From assembly GCA_009786775.1 (NCBI GenBank), contig WQRL01000161.1, forward strand, positions 1-5,333: a DNA stretch of 5,333 nucleotides. The letters run 5' to 3'. This document shows positions 1 through 5,333 of the stretch, piece by piece. How positions within the stretch are numbered: the first letter of the stretch is position 1; each line of letters opens with the position of its first letter. The position numbers were made by a program, and so were the translations under genes. The notes under the pieces were generated by a model. That model made no database searches, was not told the DNA's origin, and saw only the letters and a list, made by a program, of their open reading frames with translations. The stretch comes from Oscillospiraceae bacterium. Its GTDB lineage: Bacteria; Bacillota; Clostridia; Oscillospirales; Oscillospiraceae.

Positions 1-694
1 CTTGTTTTGCTGCCGGCTTTTCCAGCATGGCTACTATTTTACCGGGAATGCCGGCCAAACTCACCGGAAGTCCGTTAAAAACTGCGGTGGAGTTATTTGC
101 GTCCAGCACAGCTTCAACCACTGAGTCCGCCACCTCGTCTGCAAAGCCTTTTGCTTTTGCCTCCGTTCCGGTGAGCCATGTATCTTCGTTGAGCATGTTT
201 TCAAGCTCTGCCTTGTCTATTCCGGTTTTGGCATGATACACATCAAGCATGGTGTCCTTGATTGTGGTTAAGATTTCAATAGCTTTCTGAAACACCTTAA
301 CATTCCCTCTAGCTTCTGTAGCCGGTAGGTGTATCATCCACGCTGCGCCCAGCGCAGTCACAACCCTGTCGCCGGCCATAGCTATCAGTGTCGCAGCACT
401 GGCGGCAATACCGTCATTATAGGTGATGATTTCAGCCTTATGGCTTTTCAGCAGGTTCATTATGGAGTACGCACCAAACACGCTACCTCCATTACTGTTT
501 ATCCTCACATGAATTCGGCTCACATCCCCAAGAGCATCAAGCTCTTGCCGAAACCTGTGCGGAATTACATCGTCAGGCCAGTTCCACCATTCAAGATCAT
601 ACTGCATAATGTCGCCATATATATACAGCGTCGCCTCATTATTTCCGCCGATGCTGTTTTGAAATTTCCAAAACTGCGTTTGTTCACTTGGCAT
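1..694 (-). CDS. ClpP-type prohead (head maturation) protease, C-terminus cut off by the window edge
   Basis: This is the N-terminal 231 codons of a ClpP-fold serine protease of phage heads, read from the ATG at 694-692; the frame is still open at position 1. Such proteases sit inside the prohead and cleave scaffold and other head proteins during maturation. The fold signature is clear: INSNGGSVFGA (about residues 66-75, oxyanion-hole glycines), GIAASAAT (95-102) with nucleophile Ser99, MIHLP (120-124) with His122, and DTWLTGTEA (171-179) with Asp171 as the third triad member. All three catalytic residues are present, so it should be active. The protease domain ends near residue 190; an Ala/Val-rich linker follows to the edge. 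In lambda gpC the C-terminal part also carries the scaffold, and whether that holds here cannot be seen. The start overlaps the portal stop as TAATG and has a purine-rich site (AGAGGGGGG) at suitable spacing. A major capsid gene is expected next. Confidence 0.93.
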   Translation of the reverse strand, partial: MPSEQTQFWKFQNSIGGNNEATLYIYGDIMQYDLEWWNWPDDVIPHRFRQELDALGDVSRIHVRINSNGGSVFGAYSIMNLLKSHKAEIITYNDGIAASAATLIAMAGDRVVTALGAAWMIHLPATEARGNVKVFQKAIEILTTIKDTMLDVYHAKTGIDKAELENMLNEDTWLTGTEAKAKGFADEVADSVVEAVLDANNSTAVFNGLPVSLAGIPGKIVAMLEKPAAKQ

Positions 695-2223
695 TACGGT
701 CCCCCCTCTAAGATTTTATTTAGCTCGCTTTGGTTTTCTGTTTCCTTTATTCTCTGCCTATGGTTTACGTTGTAATCCGTACCCGTAATCTCGGCCGCTT
801 CGCGCTCTCTGGTTGAGATTTCACTATCAATCCTTAGCTGTGCCGCCCTAGCCTCCCTTAAAGGATCTATTTGTCCCTGCGCCGGGCCGTGCCATTCAGC
901 TTTGCAGTATGCCGCTTTTACAATCGGGTCATCAAAAAAGCCAGGTGCATATACCCGGCCTTTGGCGACTGCTTCAGTCATCCACTCTTCATATACTTGC
1001 TGGCAAAACCTACGAGCAAACCACCCGCGTCGCATTTTGAACATTTTCCAGGTTTCAAGCAGTGCTGCTCTGCTTGCACTGTACGAAGCCGAAAAGTGCA
1101 TTATTACAACTTCGTAAGCTATACCTAATGCAGACCCAATTTGCCTCAAAATAGAATTAACAAAAGGGTCAAAAGCCACGTTAGGCCGCCCCGGCGAGGC
1201 GGTTTCTATGCTTTCACCCGGTCCCAGCTGTACTATGTTGCCGTGACCAGCTTCATAGGTGTAATCATTATCTGCATCTATCTGCTCTGAAAGTGGCATG
1301 CTTTGCCCCAGTCCAACTGTTGGCATTTCTGTTTTTAGAAAAATTGTGAAAATCCCACTAACCACCGCTGCGGTTAGTTCTGCCCTAGTGTATTCCCCCA
1401 GCATTTGCAGACTCTCTATAACGGGGGCTAATATCGGCACCCCCCTTGTCTGGTCGGGTCTTTCCGATTCCATCAGGTGCAGCACGTTTCTGCGCCCTGT
1501 CCTGCTGCCGAATGCGGAAATCCGCCTGAACACTCCTGTATCATCTTCAGAGCCGGGAAAGCGGTTTGAAATGTGATATGCCACAATCTCACCGTGCCTC
1601 GTTTCTACACCTTGACTTATATTTGAATCCCCAGACTTGTCAAGCGGCGTACATACCCTATCAGCCTCCACCAGCTGTATCCGCAAGTCATATAAAAAGC
1701 CAACTCGCGGTCTAAATGGCAGCAGCACAAATACGTCACCTGACACCAGCTGACTTATAAAAGCCAGTTGTTGCAGCTCATAAAAGTTATTGGCCCTAAA
1801 GCGATCACAATTTACCGAGGATGCATAGTATTCAAACTCGCGCGTCACATTTTGCTTCCATCTGTCCGCCTCATCGTCAGTCATTTTCAAAAACTCATGG
1901 TCTATCGTCGGTTTAAGAGTAAGCCCTGAGCCTATTACATTTGTGCGGGTCGTCTTAACTGCACCTGTGGCGATGTTTGCGCCACCCATAAACAGACTTT
2001 TTGACCGGCTGCGCAATGTATCCAGATTGTCGTTTATATCTTCTTTTGGTGACCCGGTAACACTGTCCCGGCCTTTGAATAATTTCTTTCGGGTGTTCGC
2101 GCCGTACTGCGAATATCCGGAGTTCACTATATTTATCGCGGTTCGAGATAACGCTCTTCTTAGCGCCCGATTGGGACTTGTGTAGGCTATGAGCCTATCA
2201 ATTACACTTACTTCTTTAGGCAT
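694..2223 (-). CDS. Phage portal protein, lambda gpB family
   Basis: This 509-residue protein is a full-length lambda-family portal, close to lambda gpB (533 aa). Portals form the dodecameric ring at one capsid vertex through which TerL pumps DNA and to which head-completion proteins bind. Family marks are an N-terminal helical part with SRSKSLFMGGANIATGAV (72-89), the block NVLHLMESERPDQTRGVP (246-263), the helix AELTAAVVSGIFTIFLK (281-297), LGPGESIE (333-340), and the long conserved stretch from PGRPNVAFDPF to SYSASRAALLE (344-390), which resembles the lambda segment ending YSTARASANESW. WHGPAQGQIDPLREARA (444-460) matches the family's C-terminal block, and a charged tail follows. The ATG at 2223-2221 lies one base past the gpW-like stop (TAAGATG), with AAGGGAT about eight bases upstream. 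The TAA at 696-694 overlaps the protease start. No frameshift or missing block is seen. Confidence 0.96.
   Translation of the reverse strand: MPKEVSVIDRLIAYTSPNRALRRALSRTAINIVNSGYSQYGANTRKKLFKGRDSVTGSPKEDINDNLDTLRSRSKSLFMGGANIATGAVKTTRTNVIGSGLTLKPTIDHEFLKMTDDEADRWKQNVTREFEYYASSVNCDRFRANNFYELQQLAFISQLVSGDVFVLLPFRPRVGFLYDLRIQLVEADRVCTPLDKSGDSNISQGVETRHGEIVAYHISNRFPGSEDDTGVFRRISAFGSRTGRRNVLHLMESERPDQTRGVPILAPVIESLQMLGEYTRAELTAAVVSGIFTIFLKTEMPTVGLGQSMPLSEQIDADNDYTYEAGHGNIVQLGPGESIETASPGRPNVAFDPFVNSILRQIGSALGIAYEVVIMHFSASYSASRAALLETWKMFKMRRGWFARRFCQQVYEEWMTEAVAKGRVYAPGFFDDPIVKAAYCKAEWHGPAQGQIDPLREARAAQLRIDSEISTREREAAEITGTDYNVNHRQRIKETENQSELNKILEGGP
695..709 (-). promoter_or_regulatory. Ribosome binding site of the protease gene, inside the portal 3' end
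   Basis: On the minus strand AGAGGGGGG (709-701) lies seven bases or so before the ATG at 694. It is embedded in the last portal codons, which end in Gly-Gly-Pro, so the G-run serves both coding and initiation. Together with the TAATG overlap this supports initiation at 694 and translational coupling to the portal gene. The G-run is longer than a usual Shine-Dalgarno core, which makes the exact pairing register uncertain. Confidence 0.7.
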
Positions 2224-2224
2224 C

Positions 2225-2461
2225 TTATAAATCCCTTACTATCACTTGCATCACTTTGGTTTGCGAGCGTCCCTCAAGTTTTTCAACTTCTGCTTTCCAG
2301 TATTTCAGACTCTGTCTAATTTCTCTGAGATCCGCACGCCGCAGGCGTCTTGTGCCTACCTGGTATTCTTGACCTGTAGCTACAACCTTTTCTGCTTCTA
2401 TCCAGATATCCACCATATCACGGGCAGCCTTCAGCGCCTCGGCATTTGTATTTCGGTTCAT
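2225..2461 (-). CDS. gpW-like head-tail joining (head-completion) protein, small family
   Basis: This 78-residue protein sits between terL and portal, exactly where lambda has gpW (68 aa), the protein that plugs the filled head and readies it for tail joining. The sequence fits that fold: a first amphipathic helix (about 6-27, ALKAARDMVDIWIEAEKVV), a short hairpin (GQEYQVGTRRLRRA, 30-43) and a second helix (DLREIRQSLKYWKAEVEKLE, 44-63), then a short tail ending VIVRDL. The GQxYxxGxRxLxRADLxEIR pattern and the RDL end match what I recall of a small family in Firmicutes prophages named DUF6148; I recall this from memory and could not check it. Direct identity to lambda gpW is low, so the role rests on position, size and helix-hairpin-helix pattern. 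The start at 2461 is preceded by a strong GGAGGG, and the stop is one base from the portal ATG. Confidence 0.85.
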   Translation of the reverse strand: MNRNTNAEALKAARDMVDIWIEAEKVVATGQEYQVGTRRLRRADLREIRQSLKYWKAEVEKLEGRSQTKVMQVIVRDL

Positions 2462-2465
2462 TTAA

Positions 2466-2471
2466 CCCTCC
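2466..2471 (-). promoter_or_regulatory. Strong Shine-Dalgarno site of the gpW-like gene
   Basis: GGAGGG on the minus strand lies four bases before the ATG at 2461, in the 26-bp gap after the terL stop. It is the clearest internal ribosome site of the operon after that of terS. This suggests that the small head-completion protein is initiated independently rather than only by coupling to terL, and it fixes the start at 2461. Confidence 0.8.
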
Positions 2472-2487
2472 ATTTTTTAGTGGAACT

Positions 2488-4335
2488 TTAGTCTACACTT
2501 ATACCTTTGCTTATGGTACCGCGCCGCCTCTTTTTCTTCGGAGCTTTCATCCCCTTGCGCTTTTTCAACTCTTCAAAATTCGGGTTTAATATTTCAATAG
2601 CTGCAATGTTATAAACTCTACAGTCCAGCGGCTCATTTCTTACTCCCGTTTTTGGCTTCCATTCTGTTATCGGCCGGCCTTTAACCATCTTAGTCACTTT
2701 GGTTTCTGCGGTTAACCCCTCGAAGTATTTCTCGGTATATCCACGCTCAAAATCATCTTCAGCAGGGAAATAACAGTACCCCGCCTTTTTTTCATCTGCT
2801 TCATTTAGCCTTGTAAACAGTACATCTTTTGCGGTGTCTACAGCCACTATAACTAGCACATTTTTAACTTTCTTGGTGCGCGAATACGTGTGGATTATAC
2901 TCATTCCCGCTCCACCCCTGCCCTTAACGGCGTATACATTGCGGAGCTCTTTGTCTTTACAAAACTCATATACCTCGGTAGCTCTTGCACCGTCTCCACT
3001 ATCTATGCATGTACAGGCTATAGGCAACACGTGTCCGGATGTTTGATTATATTGCTTCCGTAGATGCTGGTCCAACCTCTCCCAGGTCTCCGGTGATGTG
3101 GTATTTCCGATAATCACCTTATATTCAATCCCATAACTAACCTTGTTTTCACACCAGCCCACAATTTCAAGCTCCAGCCGATCGTGCTGAACATCCACCC
3201 CAGCAGTGATCACCAAAACATTTTCTGGAACCAATGCGTTGTATTTAATCCGACGGTCAAGCAGCATTGGCCACTCCACAGTTTCCCCTGCCTCACACCA
3301 GGTCTCTCCAAGTACCGTATTTGTCCATACTTTCATCAGCTCTCTATCTCCTTTTGAAGATAGAAATTCTTTCACTATTTCACGCCATGACATCCAGGGA
3401 CTTACCAGGGCACTTAAATGAAAACTTTTTACGGTGTCGTTTTCGGCATCTGCAAACCACTCCCCATCACCTCGCTTCCATGTGAGCTCATCGTTAAGCT
3501 CTCCACATGATGGACACTCACACAGTACATCTCCATCCTTTTTCAGTGCTCCGGTGCCCTCATCCCTAATGTGGTCAAAGCGGATGTTAGCCCACAATAA
3601 CTCTTGATACTCACCGCAGCCAGGACAGGGTAGTTTCCACCGCTCCATAGACCCCCGCCTGAATTCGTGCTGTATGCGGCTCTCTCCATCATTCGTAGGT
3701 GTAGACACTTTGACCATTTTCTTCGTATATGGGTATGTGCTGGTCCGCTTCTCAACAATCGAAAGAGGGTCACCCTCTTTTTTTGCACTCTCAGGCCATC
3801 TGTCAATTTCATCGCAGAGCAACACTCTGATTGGTCGAGATGCCAGTCCGACGGGAGAATTTGCCCCTACTATCGCTATATAACCGCCCGGGAAGAACTT
3901 TTTCTGCACCGTGTTCTTAGCGTCGCGGCTCTTCTCTCCGCCTATGATTGGGCGCAAAACTGGCGTATCCCTGATGGTGGGAGCAATACGCTCTTTAGAA
4001 AAATCCTTACCAGTAAGTACAGTCGGCTGCGTCAGCAAGATTGCCGAGGGTTCAATGTGTGCGTAGTAACCCATGGCATTCAGAAGCAACTCAGACTTTC
4101 CTACCTGCACAGAGGTCATCATAATAACCTCTCGCACTTCGGGCTCTGTTAAGCACATCATCGGCTTGCGCAGGTATGGCGTCCGCGAGGTCTTCCACTT
4201 ACCGGGCTCCGCACTGCTCTCAGCCGGCAGCCGCCTATATTTGTCAGCCCAGGCAGCTAGATCAATATCTTCGGTCGGTTGCATCCTGCGCAGTATCCGT
4301 TCAAACAATGCCGCCGTATGAGATTGTATACTCAT
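2488..4335 (-). CDS. Terminase large subunit, lambda GpA family (ATPase plus nuclease)
   Basis: This is the packaging motor and DNA-cutting subunit, 615 residues from the ATG at 4335 (lambda gpA has 641). In this numbering the N-terminal part carries the ATPase: a variant Walker A, TSVQVGKSE, with Lys80 and Ser81; Walker B, VLLCDEID, with Asp175 and Glu176; and the coupling motif VSTPT (210-214). A zinc-ribbon-like insert follows, CPGC (237-240) and CPSC (274-277). The C-terminal nuclease shows the acidic residues of the family: Asp381 in GVDVQ, Asp445 in CIDSGDG and Asp571 in EPLDCR. The end is strongly basic (KAPKKKRRRG). All key residues are present, so it looks functional. The start is ambiguous: GTGATG lets it begin at the GTG (4338, four-base GTGA overlap with terS) or the ATG (4335, TGATG overlap). 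I prefer ATG; the difference is one residue. GAGG lies 10 bases upstream of the ATG. Confidence 0.97.
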   Translation of the reverse strand: MSIQSHTAALFERILRRMQPTEDIDLAAWADKYRRLPAESSAEPGKWKTSRTPYLRKPMMCLTEPEVREVIMMTSVQVGKSELLLNAMGYYAHIEPSAILLTQPTVLTGKDFSKERIAPTIRDTPVLRPIIGGEKSRDAKNTVQKKFFPGGYIAIVGANSPVGLASRPIRVLLCDEIDRWPESAKKEGDPLSIVEKRTSTYPYTKKMVKVSTPTNDGESRIQHEFRRGSMERWKLPCPGCGEYQELLWANIRFDHIRDEGTGALKKDGDVLCECPSCGELNDELTWKRGDGEWFADAENDTVKSFHLSALVSPWMSWREIVKEFLSSKGDRELMKVWTNTVLGETWCEAGETVEWPMLLDRRIKYNALVPENVLVITAGVDVQHDRLELEIVGWCENKVSYGIEYKVIIGNTTSPETWERLDQHLRKQYNQTSGHVLPIACTCIDSGDGARATEVYEFCKDKELRNVYAVKGRGGAGMSIIHTYSRTKKVKNVLVIVAVDTAKDVLFTRLNEADEKKAGYCYFPAEDDFERGYTEKYFEGLTAETKVTKMVKGRPITEWKPKTGVRNEPLDCRVYNIAAIEILNPNFEELKKRKGMKAPKKKRRRGTISKGISVD

Positions 4336-4871
4336 CACTCTGCCGCCTCATCAATAGCCGAACCTTCAAGTTCGGCCAGATATTTATCTTCATCGAACAT
4401 CACCGGGTCGTATGCCGACAGTTCGCCCAAGGCTTCTGCAATCGCCTGTTTCAGGATTTCCTTCACACCCTCCGCCTGCGCTGCACCGGACGGGACACTC
4501 AGAACGTCTGGCAGCAACTTGTGCGGCAGCACTTCGAGCTTCGCTTTGAATGCGACGAGCATGTTTGTCATAACAAACTCGACGTCCGCTGCGCGGTGCA
4601 GCTCGTTTTTTTTCACCGCGAGATTCAGTTCCGCATCCTCACGCTTTATCTGCGCAAGCCGTTCTTTCTCGATGTCGTGTGCCGTATTTTGACCACTCTG
4701 ATTCGACTTTAGATACCTGATGTATCCCTGCACCGTGGGGAGCAGCTTGTAGGTTCCCGGCGAATACTCTTCGAGGATTCCGTCGGCGGTGAGTTGTGAT
4801 ACCCGCCGTTCAGACAGCTCAATAACTTGCGCAATAATCTTGCGTGAGTAAACTTTGCCATTATTGTCCAT
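4335..4871 (-). CDS. Terminase small subunit, Nu1-like
   Basis: This 178-residue protein (lambda gpNu1 has 181) should bind the packaging site and load TerL onto it. Residues about 8-33 (SRKIIAQVIELSERRVSQLT and onward) form a winged helix-turn-helix of the Nu1/MerR kind, in which the DNA-binding helix picks up an ERRVSQL pattern; the wing and GTYKLLPTVQGYIRYLK (39-55) follow, as in Nu1 relatives. A long charged helix, ERLAQIKREDAELNLAVKKN (70-89), then the block VEFVMTNMLVAFKAKLEVLP (97-116), match the oligomerisation region of this family. An acidic C-terminus (EDKYLAELEGSAIDEAAE) probably contacts TerL; that is inference from lambda. The ATG at 4871 has a consensus GGAGG seven bases upstream. 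The stop TGA overlaps the terL start. Sequence around it upstream, with several dyads, is a reasonable place for its binding site. Confidence 0.93.
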   Translation of the reverse strand: MDNNGKVYSRKIIAQVIELSERRVSQLTADGILEEYSPGTYKLLPTVQGYIRYLKSNQSGQNTAHDIEKERLAQIKREDAELNLAVKKNELHRAADVEFVMTNMLVAFKAKLEVLPHKLLPDVLSVPSGAAQAEGVKEILKQAIAEALGELSAYDPVMFDEDKYLAELEGSAIDEAAE

Positions 4872-4878
4872 GAAAAAT

Positions 4879-4883
4879 CCTCC
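4879..4883 (-). promoter_or_regulatory. Shine-Dalgarno site of terS
   Basis: GGAGG on the minus strand, seven bases before the ATG at 4871, is a consensus site at ideal spacing. It settles the terS start and, being the strongest initiation site in the block, marks the likely entry point of ribosomes for the coupled terS-terL pair. Confidence 0.85.
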
Positions 4884-4933
4884 ACAAAATTGAGAAATGC
4901 ATCTAAAAATTTTTCAAAAACTGGATATGTTTT

Positions 4934-4950
4934 GGGGTCACCGCACCCGC
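4934..4950. repeat. GC-rich block with GGTCACC dyad
   Basis: A 17-bp GC-rich island in A/T-rich flanks contains GGTCACC (4936-4942), which is symmetric about its central base, and an outer GGGT...ACCC pair sharing part of the same bases. Dyad elements of this kind occur at terminase nick sites and operators; which of these applies, if any, cannot be decided here. Confidence 0.35.
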
Positions 4951-4954
4951 TTTC

Positions 4955-4995
4955 AAAAAAAATCGCCGAAAGTACCTTTTGCGCGGCGGATTTTT
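4955..4995 (-). terminator. Branched hairpin followed by eight T's; possible intrinsic terminator
   Basis: On the minus strand a stem of AAAAAT plus CGCCG pairs with CGGCG plus ATTTTT, with one bulged C, and encloses a small inner hairpin AAAG-GTA-CTTT and an unpaired CGCA. The descending arm runs into eight consecutive T's (4962-4955). The shape resembles a Rho-independent terminator for the gene that ends at 5066, placed about 70 bp after its stop. Only five strong GC pairs form the core and the apex is irregular, so it may be weak. If late transcription enters from upstream, it would have to read through it. The same fold could instead be a DNA structure in a packaging site. Confidence 0.4.
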
Positions 4996-4999
4996 CCGA

Positions 5000-5015
5000 G
5001 CAGTATATATACTGC
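5000..5015. repeat. 16-bp perfect palindrome, GCAGTATATATACTGC
   Basis: The sequence equals its own reverse complement over all 16 bases and has no spacer; the flanking bases break the symmetry. Such spacerless palindromes usually bind a dimeric protein or allow cruciform extrusion, while they are poor RNA hairpins. The alternating TA core is flexible. Candidate ligands are TerS, a phage repressor or a late regulator; nothing in the window decides between them. Confidence 0.7.
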
Positions 5016-5025
5016 CAGCAATGGC
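5014..5025. repeat. Short inverted repeat GCCA-AGCA... TGGC adjoining the palindrome
   Basis: GCCA (5014-5017) and TGGC (5022-5025) face each other across four bases and share two bases with the palindrome at 5000-5015. Alone a four-base stem would mean little; its abutment with the perfect palindrome is why it is listed. It may be part of a compound protein site or chance. Confidence 0.3.
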
Positions 5026-5065
5026 GATAGCATATAAATCAAGTTTTTGTGACGACTGCATACAG

Positions 5066-5333
5066 CTAGTTGATTAGCTCCATATCTATGAGGTCGTCGT
5101 CAGCAAGTAATGCATCTAGGTCATACTGTCCTGAGAGCCGCTGCTTGTACAGCCGGAGCTTTGCAAAGGTGAGCAATGCGTTTTGCTCATCAATGCGCAT
5201 TTTATGCAAAACCTCGATGGCTTTTTGCTTGCGTGCCTGCACCCTGGTCAGCGCCTCTTCGAGTTCCATTATCCGCTTCATCACTGGAGCTGTAACCCGG
5301 CTATCGTGCGTACCTATCTGCGTTGTGGTGTTG
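5066..5333 (-). CDS. Unrecognised protein, C-terminal part only (5' end beyond the right edge)
   Basis: I do not recognise this gene. The frame is open from the right edge to a TAG at 5068-5066, giving 89 visible codons. A start inside the window is possible at the GTG or ATG (5284, 5281), but no Shine-Dalgarno site stands before them and the frame continues upstream without a stop (TQIGTHDSRVTAPV before the Met), so a partial gene is more likely. The visible part has a long charged helix, likely coiled coil (from MKRIMELEEALTRVQARKQK on, then IEVLHKMRIDEQNALLTFAK), and a short acidic tail (DLDALLADDDLIDMELIN). Its place just before terS is where Firmicutes phages often carry late transcription regulators of sigma-like or ArpU type; the SRV...KRIMELE segment has a faint likeness to such proteins, but the usual C-terminal helix-turn-helix is absent. 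Treat the function as unknown. Confidence 0.6.
   Translation of the reverse strand, partial: NTTTQIGTHDSRVTAPVMKRIMELEEALTRVQARKQKAIEVLHKMRIDEQNALLTFAKLRLYKQRLSGQYDLDALLADDDLIDMELIN

Larger units (their letters stand above)
4872..5065. other. Structured non-coding gap before terS; candidate packaging (cos/pac) and control region
   Basis: This is the only sizeable gap in the window, 194 bp, and no convincing gene is seen in it. Between the upstream gene's stop and the terS ribosome site it holds a perfect palindrome (5000-5015), an adjoining inverted repeat (5014-5025), a branched hairpin (4958-4995), a GC-rich block with GGTCACC (4934-4950), and A/T tracts such as AAAAATTTTT (4905-4914) that may bend DNA. 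In lambda and many phages with Nu1/GpA terminases the cos site lies directly before the small terminase gene, and the density of symmetric elements fits that. No nick site or cohesive end can be read from sequence alone, so the packaging role is inference. I saw no promoter with both boxes good enough to call. Confidence 0.45.

Noticed and set aside
329..775. 148-codon plus-strand frame opposite the protease and portal end
   Set aside because: Antisense to the ClpP catalytic core; no family likeness and no ribosome site. The apparent hydrophobic end is the complement of the charged portal tail.
3543..3812. 89-codon minus-strand frame inside terL in another frame
   Set aside because: Nested in conserved terL sequence without a ribosome site; no recognisable product.
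3667..4152. 161-codon plus-strand frame opposite the ATPase part of terL
   Set aside because: Fully antisense to conserved Walker motifs, with low-complexity, unlikely composition; a shadow.
4176..4712. 178-codon plus-strand frame opposite the terS-terL junction
   Set aside because: It lies antisense to two well-supported genes, has an Arg/Cys/His-rich composition with no domain, and no ribosome site; a shadow of the true frames.
4884..4920. Possible promoter for terS: TTGAAA with a box about 17 bases downstream reading CTCAAT
   Set aside because: The -35 is good but the -10 is poor, and transcription would start almost at the ribosome site. In A/T-rich DNA such half matches are common.
1..5333. 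CRISPR array, tRNA, insertion sequence, attachment site, defence genes
   Set aside because: No regularly spaced repeats, no cloverleaf-like segments, no transposase and no non-structural accessory gene were seen; the window is filled by the packaging block.

Overview
The window is the start of the DNA-packaging and head gene block of a tailed phage or prophage (Caudoviricetes, lambda-like packaging lineage). Every gene I can support lies on the minus strand, so the biological order runs from right to left. The organism cannot be fixed from these genes alone. Strong GGAGG-type Shine-Dalgarno sites, a mid-40s G+C look and a gpW-position protein that resembles a small family I recall from Firmicutes prophages all suggest a Bacillota (clostridial or Negativicutes-like) host; this is inference. 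No host gene, integrase, tRNA or attachment site is visible, so free phage and prophage cannot be told apart.

Layout in the direction of transcription: (1) 5333-5066, the 3' end of an unrecognised gene, with a charged helical segment and an acidic tail, open at the right edge. (2) 5065-4872, a 194-bp non-coding gap packed with symmetry: a 16-bp perfect palindrome, an adjoining inverted repeat, a branched hairpin ending in eight T's on the minus strand, a GC-rich GGTCACC dyad block and A-tracts. It lies directly before terS, where cos or pac sites and late-operon control signals often sit. (3) terS (Nu1-like small terminase). (4) terL (GpA-like large terminase: ATPase, zinc-ribbon-like insert and nuclease). 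(5) A 78-aa gpW-like head-completion protein. (6) A lambda-family portal protein. (7) A ClpP-type prohead protease, cut off by the left edge.

The genes are tightly coupled. TerS and TerL overlap at GTGATG, TerL and gpW are 26 bp apart, gpW and portal are separated by one base (TAAGATG), and portal and protease overlap at TAATG. This is the nu1-A-W-B-C order of phage lambda. TerS should recognise the packaging site, TerL cut and pump the DNA, the portal form the entry vertex and motor dock, the protease mature the prohead, and the gpW-like protein close the filled head. Major capsid genes are expected just past position 1.

Overall this is an ordinary, intact packaging module. The parts least explained by known families are the structured gap before terS and the partial gene at the right edge.
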